From NCBI GenBank assembly GCA_016704465.1, contig JADJAD010000008.1:124001-188000 (forward strand): a DNA stretch of 64,000 nucleotides. The letters run 5' to 3'. Both the position numbers and the translations under genes were made by a program. Under the pieces are notes generated by a model. The model was not told the origin of the DNA. It did not search any database and saw only the letters and a list, made by a program, of their open reading frames with translations. Origin of the DNA: Gemmatimonadota bacterium (GTDB lineage: Bacteria; Gemmatimonadota; Gemmatimonadetes; Gemmatimonadales; Gemmatimonadaceae). Positions 1 through 8,386 of the stretch are shown here, piece after piece; the first letter of the stretch is position 1, and each line of letters begins with the position of its first letter.

Positions 1-518
1 CGGCGCTTGACGGTGAGGATGTCCTCGAGTCGCGCGCCGAGGTCGCGGGCGCTGGTGACGCCGGCCATCAGCAGCTGGCGGGCCGCGATCGGCATGACGA
101 GCGAGGCGTCGCGCGTGCCGTACAGCTCGTCCCATCGCCGGTAGTCGCCATGCCCGACGATATGCAGGTGCACGTGCATGTCGATGAGCCCGGGCAGCAC
201 GGTGTGGCCATTGGCGTCGACGACCGTGACCCCCGGCGGCACGGCGAGCTCGCCCTCGCGCCCGATCGCGAGGATGCGATCACCCCCCACGAGGATCACG
301 CCGTTCTCGATGACCGGTCCTCCATAGCCATCGATGACCCGGCCGCCAACCACCGCCAGCGTGGGGCGCGGGGCAGGCTGCGCGACGAGGTCGCGCGCCG
401 ACGCTGGGAGCAGGACAGGCGCCGCGAGCACGAGCGACGCCGCGAGCACGAGCGACGCCGCGAGCGCGCGCGAGGTCGCGAGCAGGGCACGGCACTGAGA
501 TGCGAGACGACGGGGCAT
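1..518 (-). CDS. Amidohydrolase, N-terminal part (runs off the window)
   Basis: The translation begins MPRRLASQC with a long Ala/Leu-rich signal-like segment, then enters the amidohydrolase fold: a beta strand with GGRVIDGYGGPVIENG, then VLPGLIDMHVHLH, whose HVH is the usual metal-binding pair of imidazolonepropionase-like amidohydrolases, then GVTSARDLGA. The 3' part is beyond position 1. The ATG at 518-516 shares one base with the upstream gene's TGA (TGATG), so the two are probably translated together. The signal segment contains an 18-bp tandem repeat encoding repeated ASLVLA. Substrate cannot be told; members include prolidase-like and secreted dipeptidase-like enzymes. Confidence 0.8.
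   Translation of the reverse strand, partial: MPRRLASQCRALLATSRALAASLVLAASLVLAAPVLLPASARDLVAQPAPRPTLAVVGGRVIDGYGGPVIENGVILVGGDRILAIGREGELAVPPGVTVVDANGHTVLPGLIDMHVHLHIVGHGDYRRWDELYGTRDASLVMPIAARQLLMAGVTSARDLGARLEDILTVKR
423..465. repeat. 18-bp tandem repeat (about 2.4 copies) in a signal-peptide region
   Basis: Units at 423-440 and 441-458 are identical (cgcgagcacgagcgacgc) and a third begins at 459. In the amidohydrolase frame they give repeated Ala-Ser-Leu-Val-Leu-Ala, so length changes by whole codons would only lengthen the hydrophobic core. Confidence 0.8.
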
Positions 519-1525
519 CAGCCTGGAGTGTCGGGACGAGTGGCGCACGCGGGCGGAGCGTCCGCGTCGCGGAAACGCGCAAGGATGACCTCGACCGGTT
601 CGATGGCGTGGATTGAGGCCACGCTTTGCCCGGCCTGCCAATAATCGCGCGCCGCATCGCCGCGCGCACTGGAACGTTTGAGCGAGAGGATCGACCGTGC
701 AGCGAAGAGCGTGCGCATCCACTTCTTCGTGCGCGGCCCCCGTAGGAGATAGCGCGCCAGCGGCCCCGCGCGCAATCCAATGCGCTGGATGTACGGGGTG
801 TTGATGACCGCCACGGGCACGCCCGTCAGTCGTTCAGTGAGCACGATGTCGCGTGCGCCGGCGTCGACGATGCCCTGCTTATATCGCGCGTGCGCGGAGC
901 ACTCCGGGGTGGCGATGAACCGCGTGCCCATCTGGACCCCGGCGTAGCCCAGGGCGCGGACCCAGCGGTAGTCCTCCACATCGCCGATGCCGCCCGCGCA
1001 AACCAGGGGAAGCCCGAACGGAGCCAGCTCGTCGTACAGGGTCTCGGCCGTACGCGTCCCCGCGTGACCGCCCGCGCGCGCGTTGACGCCGATCAACCCG
1101 TTGCAGCCGGCGTCCACGGCCTTGCGTGCCCACTTGGCCTCGGTCACGTCGTGGTAGACCACGCCACCCGCCGCTTGCACGCGTCGGCAGACCCAGTGCG
1201 GGTTGCCGAGGGAGGTCACGAAGAAGCGCACGCCCTCCTCGAGCGCCTCGTCCACCCATTGCACCATGCGTTCGTGATAGCGGCGCGCCGAGGCCTCGAT
1301 GAGGGCATTCAAGCCGATCGGGCGTCCGCCGGCGAGGGCGCGGATATGGCGAAGCCCCGTGCGAAAGTCGTGGCCGTGCACGTACGTGAGCGAGATCGGT
1401 TGCACGATGCCTAACGCCCCCGCGGCCGACACGGCACCCACCAGCTCGGGGTTGGAGCAGGGGTACATTGCCCCGCACACCACCGGGATGGTGATGCCTG
1501 CATCGCGCGTCAGCGCCGTCTCCAC
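518..1525 (-). CDS. Nitronate monooxygenase / 2-nitropropane dioxygenase-like flavoprotein
   Basis: About 335 residues of FMN-dependent TIM barrel. Seen: ITIPVVCGAMYPCSNPELVG at the N-terminus, IGLNALIE, FFVTSLGNPHWV, GLIGVNARAGGHAG, PLVCAGGIGDVED and GVQMGTRFIATPEC; the last two are the phosphate/FMN-binding loops of the NMO family (PF03060). The family oxidises nitronates, but many members have unknown substrates. GTG at 1525 is preferred because the family starts just before the conserved LTRDAGI. The upstream DUF4442 stop lies 7 nt before it and the amidohydrolase start overlaps its stop, so the three form one minus-strand operon. The ALGIV codons include one CCTAACG motif (1410-1416). 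Confidence 0.85.
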   Translation of the reverse strand: METALTRDAGITIPVVCGAMYPCSNPELVGAVSAAGALGIVQPISLTYVHGHDFRTGLRHIRALAGGRPIGLNALIEASARRYHERMVQWVDEALEEGVRFFVTSLGNPHWVCRRVQAAGGVVYHDVTEAKWARKAVDAGCNGLIGVNARAGGHAGTRTAETLYDELAPFGLPLVCAGGIGDVEDYRWVRALGYAGVQMGTRFIATPECSAHARYKQGIVDAGARDIVLTERLTGVPVAVINTPYIQRIGLRAGPLARYLLRGPRTKKWMRTLFAARSILSLKRSSARGDAARDYWQAGQSVASIHAIEPVEVILARFRDADAPPACATRPDTPG

Positions 1526-1532
1526 GCGCGAC

Positions 1533-2126
1533 TTACCGTGGACCCGTGGTGCGCGCCGACGCGCCGGGCGGGCGCGATTCCGGTGCGGGTGCTGGTGCGG
1601 GCGCTGGTGCGGACGCTGGTGCGCTCGTCGATTGCACACTCCACGTAATGCGTGCACGTGCCACCGCGTCGCCCGCGTCGTCCACAATGCATGCCTCGGG
1701 AACCAGGAGGCCGGCCGCCAACGGGTCGGGGAACCGCACGTCGCTGTGTGCGCGCAGCGTGCCACGGGCTTTCTTGAGGTAGTCGATCTCGAGTCGCGTG
1801 ACGATGCCGCGCATCCCGGCGGGGAGCGCCGTGAGCATCGCGGTCCCGCTGCACAACTCCGCCAGGTTGGCCAGCGCGACGGCGTGCACCGAGTCGAGGT
1901 GGTTGCGGACCCGGCGCCGATCGCGCAGGACGACCACGGCATGGCCCGGCGACACCTCGGTCACGCGAGCCCCCAACGCCCCCGTGTACGGGACCATCCA
2001 CCCCAACAGACGATTGAAGAGCCAGACCCCGCCGGGCAGCGGCGAGAGCCGTCGCCAGAGCATGAGCAGACGTGCGCCGGGGGCATCGAGAACGCGCGGC
2101 ATGGACCGGACCGGGAGGAGTGCCAA
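1533..2126 (-). CDS. DUF4442 hotdog-fold protein with Pro/Ala tail
   Basis: 197 residues. The core (LSPLPGGVWLFNRLLGWMVP, then HAVVVLRDRRRVRNHLDSVH, NLAELCSGTAMLTALP) matches the DUF4442/PaaI-like thioesterase fold in which the helix after NHLDSVHA packs on the sheet. The last 30 or so residues are a low-complexity (AP)n tail encoded by a 12-bp repeat at 1582-1629 (ggtgcgggcgct-type units). Acyl-CoA thioesterase activity is only an inference from fold. It heads the minus-strand operon with the nitronate monooxygenase and amidohydrolase genes. Confidence 0.7.
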   Translation of the reverse strand: MALLPVRSMPRVLDAPGARLLMLWRRLSPLPGGVWLFNRLLGWMVPYTGALGARVTEVSPGHAVVVLRDRRRVRNHLDSVHAVALANLAELCSGTAMLTALPAGMRGIVTRLEIDYLKKARGTLRAHSDVRFPDPLAAGLLVPEACIVDDAGDAVARARITWSVQSTSAPASAPAPAPAPAPESRPPGASARTTGPR

Positions 2127-2220
2127 TCAACGTATCGCGCGGCCCGCCGCCTGACGAGTCCGCACGGTCCGCCGCTGCCCGGGGCCGGGCCCTTCGCGCG
2201 ACACGTTCCTCCCCTGGGCC

Positions 2221-2260
2221 GCCCGGCGCCGCCCAGCGCCACCCAGCGCCACCCAGCGCC
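2221..2260. repeat. 10-bp tandem repeat, noncoding
   Basis: Units acccagcgcc at 2241-2250 and 2251-2260, with one-mismatch and two-mismatch copies at 2231-2240 and 2221-2230. It lies between the DUF4442 start and the ATPase stop. No function visible. Confidence 0.75.
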
Positions 2261-2267
2261 ACGCGGC

Positions 2268-3104
2268 CTACAGGTGGCGTAGGAAGCGGGCGGGATCGGC
2301 GAGGAAATCACGCGTCAGGGCGACGTGCTCCAACTCGTCGTAGGCGACGGCGCGGACCGGCGATTCGTCGAAGGAGTAGATCGTCGCCCCGGGAAACGCC
2401 AGCAGGATGGGAGAGTGCGTGGCGATGATGAACTGTGCGTCGTGCGCGGTCATTTCCTTGAGCAGCGACAGGAGGGCCAATTGGCTTTGCGGCGACAGCG
2501 CGGCCTCGGGCTCGTCGAGCAGGTGCAGCCCGCGCGGCACGAAGCGCGACCGGAAGAGCGCGAGAAAGCTCTCGCCGTGAGAATGGGCGTCGAGGTCGAC
2601 GCCGTAGCGTTCCTCGAGTGCACGCAGCGATCCGGCGATCGGTCCCAGGCGCAAGACACGGGCGTACTCCGAGCGACCGACATACTCCCGCTCGATCTCG
2701 GCCATCTCGGCGAGGAAGCCGGCACGCATGCGCGCGAGTGTCCTCGTGAAGCCGAAGAAGTCCTCGGCCCGCAGGAAGAATCCGTGCGGGCTGCGCCCTC
2801 GGCTCCATGTGAGCTGCATCGCTGCGGCGAGCCGCTGTTGGGCCTGGAGCGACGGGTCCTCGTGCACGCGAAGCTCGCTCCCGATGGCGGGGAGGGCGGT
2901 CGCGTGCGCGATGGCCTCGAGCAACGTGGACTTCCCGGACCCGTTTTCCCCGACCAGGAAGGTCACCGGCGAGGGAAAGGTCAGCGGTGGGAGGGAACGG
3001 ATCGCCGGGACCGAGAACGGGAACCCACCCGCCAGGTCGTCCGGTGGGTGACGCAGGGTGAGCGAGCGCAGGGCGAGCGAGTGCTGCGGCAGCATTGTCG
3101 GCAT
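2268..3104 (-). CDS. Predicted AAA ATPase (COG3910/RecF-SMC-like)
   Basis: 278 residues with an ABC/SMC-type head: Walker A FLVGENGSGKSTLLEA, Walker B LHLLDEPEAALSPQSQ with the signature-like region before it, and the H-loop IIATHSPILLAFPG. This is the compact stand-alone predicted ATPase family, not a transporter because no membrane partner is adjacent. The longest frame starts at 3131, but a TATAAC box at 3117-3112 sits seven bases before the ATG at 3104, so I chose 3104 (MPTMLPQHS). Role unknown; such proteins are often linked to phage defence or repair, which nothing here proves. Confidence 0.75.
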   Translation of the reverse strand: MPTMLPQHSLALRSLTLRHPPDDLAGGFPFSVPAIRSLPPLTFPSPVTFLVGENGSGKSTLLEAIAHATALPAIGSELRVHEDPSLQAQQRLAAAMQLTWSRGRSPHGFFLRAEDFFGFTRTLARMRAGFLAEMAEIEREYVGRSEYARVLRLGPIAGSLRALEERYGVDLDAHSHGESFLALFRSRFVPRGLHLLDEPEAALSPQSQLALLSLLKEMTAHDAQFIIATHSPILLAFPGATIYSFDESPVRAVAYDELEHVALTRDFLADPARFLRHL

Positions 3105-3111
3105 GCCCTTC

Positions 3112-3117
3112 GTTATA
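3112..3117 (-). promoter_or_regulatory. Candidate -10 box (TATAAC) of a leaderless transcript
   Basis: TATAAC read on the minus strand ends seven bases before the ATG at 3104. The start codon would then be at or next to the transcription start. No clear -35 was seen. Confidence 0.35.
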
Positions 3118-3193
3118 GAGGCGGGCGGCACTGGCGCCGCACGGCGCCCGATAGGAGTTTAGCCCCTGAATCATCACGTCCGGAGCCATCGCC

Positions 3194-5371
3194 ATGCGAA
3201 CGATTTCCCGCGCCCTGTTTTCCCTCACGGTTGCCGCCTCGGCGGCGGGGGCCCAGAGCTCGACACCTCGGGCGTTCACGCCCGCCGATTGGTACCGGGT
3301 GACGACGCTGTCGTCGCCGGCCATGTCGCCCGACGGGCGACACATCGCCTTCACCGTTACGACGGTGCGCGAGCGCGAGAACAAGCGCCACAACGAGGTC
3401 TGGGTCGTCCCGACGGCGGGGGGAGATGCCCAGCGCTTCACGGCGCCGGGCTACGAGTCGTCCGGCCCGCGCTGGTCGCCCGACGGGAGCTGGCTGCTGT
3501 TCTCGTCGCAGCGCCCCGGGGGCGGTCGTGGCCGCGCGTGGGGGCTGCGAATGGACCAGCCGGCCGGGGAAGCGGTGTCCACCGACGCGTATCCGGCCGG
3601 CTCCGTCCCGACCGACAAGCGCTTCGTGGTGTGGAGTGAGGCGCCGGTCGCCGATTCTGCCGCCGGCGATTCTGCCACCGGCGATGCCTTCGCCAAGATG
3701 CAGCCGATGGCGCGTCCGCCGTTCGGGGCCGTGACGCGGCCGCTCGACCCGGCCCGATTCGACGGACGGCACATCACGGAGATGCGCTACAAGGTCAACG
3801 GGCCGGGGTTCGTCCCCGGGCCGCGTGCGGCGCGGATCTACCGCCCGGCGCAGGTCTGGCGGCAGGCGCTGGACGGCACGTCCAAGAAGCGGTCGATCGA
3901 CAGCACCGTCTACTCGCGGCGTGGCGCCGTCGTCTCGCCCGACGGGCGGTGGGTTGCCTACTCGGCCGGTCCGCAGCTGCGCCCTGACTCGGTGGTCGAG
4001 GCCGAGCGCGACTCGCTGGCGCGGCTGCCGTACAACGCCAAGCGCGACGAGGCGCCGCGCAACGATGCCGACGTCTTCGTGATCTCGATCGACGGCGGCA
4101 CCCCTCGCCGCCTGACGACTGCGATGGGGAGCGAAGGAGACCTGGCCTGGTCGCCCGATGGGCAGTCGCTGTCATTCACCAGCTCTCCGGACCGGGTCAG
4201 CAACCAATCGTTGTATGTCGTACCGGTCGCCGGCGGAATGCCGACCAACCTGCTCGCCACCTGGCAGTACGAGCCGGGGGAGTATCAGTGGCTGCCGGAC
4301 GGCCGCATCGTCATGGCGGCGAGCATCGGCGGGCGCACCGGCTTCTTTCATGTCGATCCGGCGACCCGCACGATGCGGGAAGTCCTGGGTGGGCGGCGAC
4401 AGGCGCGCGGCCTGAGCCTCGATGGCGCGGGGCGCACGATGGCGTACGTGTCCAGCAGCATGGACAAGCCCACCGAGCTGTACGTGGCCAACGTGGACGG
4501 CAGCGGCGAGCGGCGCCTGACGTCGTTCAACGACGCCCTAACGAAGGAAATTGCCTTCAGCGATGCCGAGCGCATCACGTACCGGAGCGTCGGCAACCTT
4601 GAGATCGAAGGGTGGCTGATGAAGCCCTACGGCTACCAGCCCGGCAAGCGCTATCCGCTGGCGCTCTACGTACACGGTGGACCGCACGGCCAGTACGGCG
4701 AGGGGTGGTTCGATGAGTTCCAGAACCTGGCGGGAGCGGGCATGTTCGTCCTGTTCACCAACCCGCGTGGTTCGTCGGGCTACGGCGCGAAGTTCACCTA
4801 TGCGACGCGCGGACGCTGGTTCGCGGAAGACTACACCGACCTGATGAAGGCGGTCGACCTTGCCGCCGCGCGCCCCGACGTCGACTCGACGCGCATGGGC
4901 GTCACTGGCGGCTCGTACGGCGGTGTCATGGCGGCCTGGGTCACGGTGAAGACCAACCGCTTCAAGGCGGCGCAGAACGACCGCATGATCAGCAACTGGT
5001 GGTCATGGTACGGAACGTCCGACGCGCAGGGGCTGACCGAGTTCGAGTTCCTCGGCAAGCCGTGGGACAACCCGGCGATGTACGACTCTCTCTCGCCCAT
5101 TCGCTACATCCGCAAGGTCAAGACGCCGACACTGATCGTGCAGTCGGAAGAGGACCATCGCACCCCGATGACCGATGCCGAGCAATGGTACGTCGGACTC
5201 ATGAAGCAGGGGACCCCCGCCGAGTTCGTGCGCTACCCACGCTCGACCCATGACCTGTCGCGTGCGGGCGAGCCGTGGCTCCTGGTCGACCGACTGGGTC
5301 GGCTGCGGCAGTGGTTCAGCTACTGGCTCGCCGACCCCGCGCCGACGCGGGCGGCATCTGGCGGGCAGTAG
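3194..5371 (+). CDS. Secreted S9 family peptidase (dipeptidyl/acylaminoacyl peptidase type)
   Basis: 725 residues: signal peptide (MRTISRALFSLTVAASAAGA), a beta-propeller with repeated SPDG-type strands (about residues 35-430), then an alpha/beta hydrolase domain (PF00326). The triad is readable: Ser574 in GGSYGG, Asp654 in QSEEDHRTP and His686 in STHDLS; LYVHGGPHGQYG gives the oxyanion region. It should cleave short peptides in the periplasm or outside the cell. It is transcribed away from the ATPase gene. A Shine-Dalgarno-like ccggag precedes the ATG. Confidence 0.9.
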   Translation: MRTISRALFSLTVAASAAGAQSSTPRAFTPADWYRVTTLSSPAMSPDGRHIAFTVTTVRERENKRHNEVWVVPTAGGDAQRFTAPGYESSGPRWSPDGSWLLFSSQRPGGGRGRAWGLRMDQPAGEAVSTDAYPAGSVPTDKRFVVWSEAPVADSAAGDSATGDAFAKMQPMARPPFGAVTRPLDPARFDGRHITEMRYKVNGPGFVPGPRAARIYRPAQVWRQALDGTSKKRSIDSTVYSRRGAVVSPDGRWVAYSAGPQLRPDSVVEAERDSLARLPYNAKRDEAPRNDADVFVISIDGGTPRRLTTAMGSEGDLAWSPDGQSLSFTSSPDRVSNQSLYVVPVAGGMPTNLLATWQYEPGEYQWLPDGRIVMAASIGGRTGFFHVDPATRTMREVLGGRRQARGLSLDGAGRTMAYVSSSMDKPTELYVANVDGSGERRLTSFNDALTKEIAFSDAERITYRSVGNLEIEGWLMKPYGYQPGKRYPLALYVHGGPHGQYGEGWFDEFQNLAGAGMFVLFTNPRGSSGYGAKFTYATRGRWFAEDYTDLMKAVDLAAARPDVDSTRMGVTGGSYGGVMAAWVTVKTNRFKAAQNDRMISNWWSWYGTSDAQGLTEFEFLGKPWDNPAMYDSLSPIRYIRKVKTPTLIVQSEEDHRTPMTDAEQWYVGLMKQGTPAEFVRYPRSTHDLSRAGEPWLLVDRLGRLRQWFSYWLADPAPTRAASGGQ

Positions 5372-5384
5372 CTCGCCCATGTAG

Positions 5385-5412
5385 GCTGCACCGGCGCCCG
5401 CGCCGGTGCAGC
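5385..5412 (+). terminator. 12-bp GC-rich hairpin after the S9 peptidase gene
   Basis: Left arm 5385-5396 and right arm 5401-5412 are perfectly complementary (gctgcaccggcg, loop cccg). A 16-base direct copy of the right-arm region follows at about 5416-5431. There is no T-tract, so termination is likely but not certain. Confidence 0.5.
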
Positions 5413-5476
5413 ACCCGCGCCGGTGCAGCACGCGCGTGATACGGAACCGACTGCTCCGCGCACCTGTTTGGCCCCC

Positions 5477-6676
5477 GTGATTGCCCTTCTCGCTGCGCTC
5501 CAGACGCTTGCCCTGATCCTCGTCGTCCTCCGGCTGCTGCCCGGGCGACGACGTCGTCCACCGATCGCGCCGGCGCCGGCGGGGATGGACGGGAGCAGCG
5601 TCTCTGTCGTGCTTCCCACGCGCAACGAGGCGCATCGCATGTCCCCGTGCCTCGAGGGGCTGCACGCGCAGGGAGCGCCGCTTCAAGAGGTACTCGTCGT
5701 GGACTCGGGGTCCACCGACGGCACGGTGGAGCTGGTCGGCGAAGTGTCGGCGCGCGACGGGCGATTCAGGCTCTTGCACGACGCGCCGCTGCCGGCGGGA
5801 TGGGTGGGTAAGGTCTGGGCGTTGCAATGCGGGCTGCGCGAGGCTACGAGCGAGTGGGTCCTGGGCGTCGATGCCGACACCCAGCCTCGGCCGGGCATGG
5901 TCGCGGCCGTCGTGCAGGCGGCCGAGTCGCTGGGCTACGACGTGGTCTCCTTCTCTCCGCAGTTTGCCGAGATGAGCACGGCGGAGCAGTGGCTGCAGCC
6001 GTCGATGTTGATCACGCTGGTGTATCGGTTTGGCGCCGCCGGAGTCACCGACCCGCAACCGGACCGCGTGATGGCGAACGGCCAGTGCTTCCTGGCGCGG
6101 CGTGCAGTACTCGAGGCACACGGTGGATACGAGATCGCGCGGCAGTCCTGGGCCGACGACGTCACGCTGGCGCGCGCGCTGGCGGTGCGGGGCGTGCGCG
6201 TGGGATTCCTGGACGGGTCCCGGCTCTATCGCGTCCGCGCGTACGCGAGCGCGGGGCAGATGTGGCGGGAGTGGGGCCGGTCGTTCGACCTGAGCGATGC
6301 CACCACCCGGGGACGCCAGTGGCTCGACGTGGCGTTCATCGTCCTGGTGCAGGGCGCGCCGTGGCTCGTCCTGCTCGCCTTCGCGCTGGGGCTGCTGCGC
6401 GTGGACTCGGTCGCCAGCCTGACGCTGCTGCGGACCAATCAGGCGCTGGTGGTCGTTCGGACGCTCATGCTCCTTGCCCTCTGGGGGAGCTACGAGCGGC
6501 GATCGATGGGGTTCTGGCTCTCGCCGCTCTCCGATCCGCTTGCGGCGTGGCGACTCGTGCTCTCGACGGCACGTCGCCCGCGCGGGTGGCGGGGGCGGAC
6601 GTTCGCGTTAGGTGCTCCCGCCGCTGTCGGCGAACGCAGCCGCGCGGGCGCCGATACGCCGGCTGACCAGGCGTAG
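5477..6676 (+). CDS. Membrane-anchored family 2 glycosyltransferase
   Basis: About 399 residues from GTG 5477. It has an N-terminal membrane helix (VIALLAALQTLALILVV), a GT-A domain beginning SVSVVLPTRNEA, VVDSGSTDGT, a LPAGWVGKVWAL segment typical of the hopanoid/carotenoid-type GT2 group, the DAD motif in LGVDADTQP, and two C-terminal hydrophobic segments. The longer frame from GTG 5423 would run through the terminator hairpin, so the later start is preferred. HpnB-like or carotenoid glycosyltransferases share this layout, but acceptor and sugar cannot be assigned. Its 3' end overlaps the convergent transporter gene by 69 bp. Confidence 0.8.
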   Translation: MIALLAALQTLALILVVLRLLPGRRRRPPIAPAPAGMDGSSVSVVLPTRNEAHRMSPCLEGLHAQGAPLQEVLVVDSGSTDGTVELVGEVSARDGRFRLLHDAPLPAGWVGKVWALQCGLREATSEWVLGVDADTQPRPGMVAAVVQAAESLGYDVVSFSPQFAEMSTAEQWLQPSMLITLVYRFGAAGVTDPQPDRVMANGQCFLARRAVLEAHGGYEIARQSWADDVTLARALAVRGVRVGFLDGSRLYRVRAYASAGQMWREWGRSFDLSDATTRGRQWLDVAFIVLVQGAPWLVLLAFALGLLRVDSVASLTLLRTNQALVVVRTLMLLALWGSYERRSMGFWLSPLSDPLAAWRLVLSTARRPRGWRGRTFALGAPAAVGERSRAGADTPADQA

Positions 6677-8188
6677 CGCGACCACCGCAGTGACCGCACC
6701 GGCCATCACGACCAGCGAGCCGCGCTGCCCCAGGTAGATGTAGAGCGCGAGGTAGCCCGAGGCGATCACCAGCGTCCCGACGGTCATGGGGACGGCGAAG
6801 CGGGCGAAGTCGGCGAACGAGATGCGCATCCCGTCGCGCTCGGCGAGGCCGATGGTCGTGACGTTGGCCGAGGCGCCGATCACCGTGCCATTGCCACCGA
6901 GGCACGCCCCTAACGACAGCGCCCACCAGAGCACCTCGCTGGTGCCCGCCATGGTCGGAATGATGCGCGCGACGATCGGAATCGCGACGGCGACGAACGG
7001 AATGTTGTCGACCAGCCCCGAGAGCAGGCCGCTGACCCAGCAGATCAGGATGGCCGCCAGCAGGAGCGTGCCGTTGCCCGACAGGCCGAGCGCGTCGGCG
7101 CTGGCCCCAATGGTCCACTGCAGTCCGACGGCGGCCGTGTTCATCAGGCCCGTCTGGACGGCGGCGCCGACGATGATGAACAGGAATCCGAAGAAGGACA
7201 GCGTCGGCCACTCGATGTCGCGCTCGGTCACGGCGAGGATGCCGTGCGTGCGCTCGTGTGCGGTCGGCTTGGCCGTCCGCATGTAGAGCAGGTCCTGGAC
7301 GACGAGTGCGGCCGCAGCGCCCATGAGGGCGGGAACGGCGGGCGGCATGCCCGTGATGTGGTGGGTGAGGAAGCCGACGAGGATCGCCGCACAGATGACC
7401 CCGAGCCATCGGGCCAACGTCGGGTTGCCGATCGGTGCAAGCAACTCGTCGGCGTCCATCGGCGTCGCCTGGGACTCGCGCAGCTCCTCGCCGTAGTAGC
7501 GGCGGGCGTAGAACTCGAGCCAGAAGATCATCAGGACGCACGGCAGCGTCAGGTCTCGCACGAAGTCGAGGAACGACAGGTTGGCCCCCGAGCCGATCAT
7601 GATGTTCGGCGGATCGCCGATGAGCGTCGTCGTCCCGCCGATGTTCGAGGCCATGATCATCGGGAGCAGGAAGACCGTCGGCGCGAGCTTGAGTCGATGC
7701 GCCATCGAGATGACCATCGGCGTCACGAAGATCACGGTGGTGACGTTGTCGAGGAACGCCGAGGACAGCGCCGTGAACCAGCCGATCAGTGCAAGCAGGG
7801 CAAAGGGTCGCGGTCCGGTCCGGAGCATGAGGCGCCCCACGGCCCACTCGAACACGCCCGTAGTCTTGAGCACCCCGACCACGGCCATCATCGACGCCAG
7901 CAGGACGAGGACGTTGATATCCAGCGCCTGCGCCACCCCCTCGAAGGTGATCAGGCGATACGGGGTGAAGTAGGAGATGAGGAACAGGAGGGATGTCGCG
8001 CTGAGGGCCACCAGGACCCGATGCGCCGCCTCGAGCGTCAGGAGGACGAACACGGCCACGATGATGACCGCGACGATCGCCTGCGAGACCGGGTCGGTGG
8101 TCGACACGACGGCGCTGTGCGCCTCCTGTCCGGTCAGCACGCCGAGCGGCGCACACAAGGTCACGCCGAGTAGCGTGGCGAGTCGCAT
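6608..8188 (-). CDS. SLC13 / ArsB-NhaD-type ion transporter
   Basis: 526 residues with about 12 hydrophobic segments and a cleavable or first-helix N-terminus. Conserved blocks: FLDNVTTVIFVTPM, ASNIGGTTTLIGDPPNIMI in the first half and SGLVDNIPFVAVAIP, GGNGTVIGASANVTTIG in the second, the inverted-repeat signature of the ion transporter superfamily (ArsB, NhaD, P protein, SLC13 permeases). Substrate could be an anion or Na+/H+. A hydrophilic loop lies around residues 215-245. The stop codon TAA is part of a CGTTAGG heptamer (6606-6612). The gene stands alone between convergent and divergent neighbours. Confidence 0.85.
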   Translation of the reverse strand: MRLATLLGVTLCAPLGVLTGQEAHSAVVSTTDPVSQAIVAVIIVAVFVLLTLEAAHRVLVALSATSLLFLISYFTPYRLITFEGVAQALDINVLVLLASMMAVVGVLKTTGVFEWAVGRLMLRTGPRPFALLALIGWFTALSSAFLDNVTTVIFVTPMVISMAHRLKLAPTVFLLPMIMASNIGGTTTLIGDPPNIMIGSGANLSFLDFVRDLTLPCVLMIFWLEFYARRYYGEELRESQATPMDADELLAPIGNPTLARWLGVICAAILVGFLTHHITGMPPAVPALMGAAAALVVQDLLYMRTAKPTAHERTHGILAVTERDIEWPTLSFFGFLFIIVGAAVQTGLMNTAAVGLQWTIGASADALGLSGNGTLLLAAILICWVSGLLSGLVDNIPFVAVAIPIVARIIPTMAGTSEVLWWALSLGACLGGNGTVIGASANVTTIGLAERDGMRISFADFARFAVPMTVGTLVIASGYLALYIYLGQRGSLVVMAGAVTAVVALRLVSRRIGARAAAFADSGGST

Positions 8189-8386
8189 GCCGATTCAATA
8201 GCTGGTGAGTCCTGGCGGGGGTGACGCGGGGAAACCCGCGCCGCGAAGCAAGATGACCCGCGCTACGGCCAGCGTCGAGAGCAGGACGGTGGCGACGTGC
8301 GCGAGACCCTGCTGTAGGAGAACTCCCGGTTCTTTCCCCCATGTCGTCAGCAGGATTCCTGACAGACGTTGCCTTCGCGGACCCCG

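Noticed and set aside
1582..1629. Separate minisatellite between genes
   Set aside because: It is in frame within the DUF4442 gene and encodes its Ala/Pro tail.
8345..8362. Operator-like palindrome gtcagcaggattcctgac upstream of korA
   Set aside because: Only short imperfect arms; no known regulator motif and no second copy in the window.
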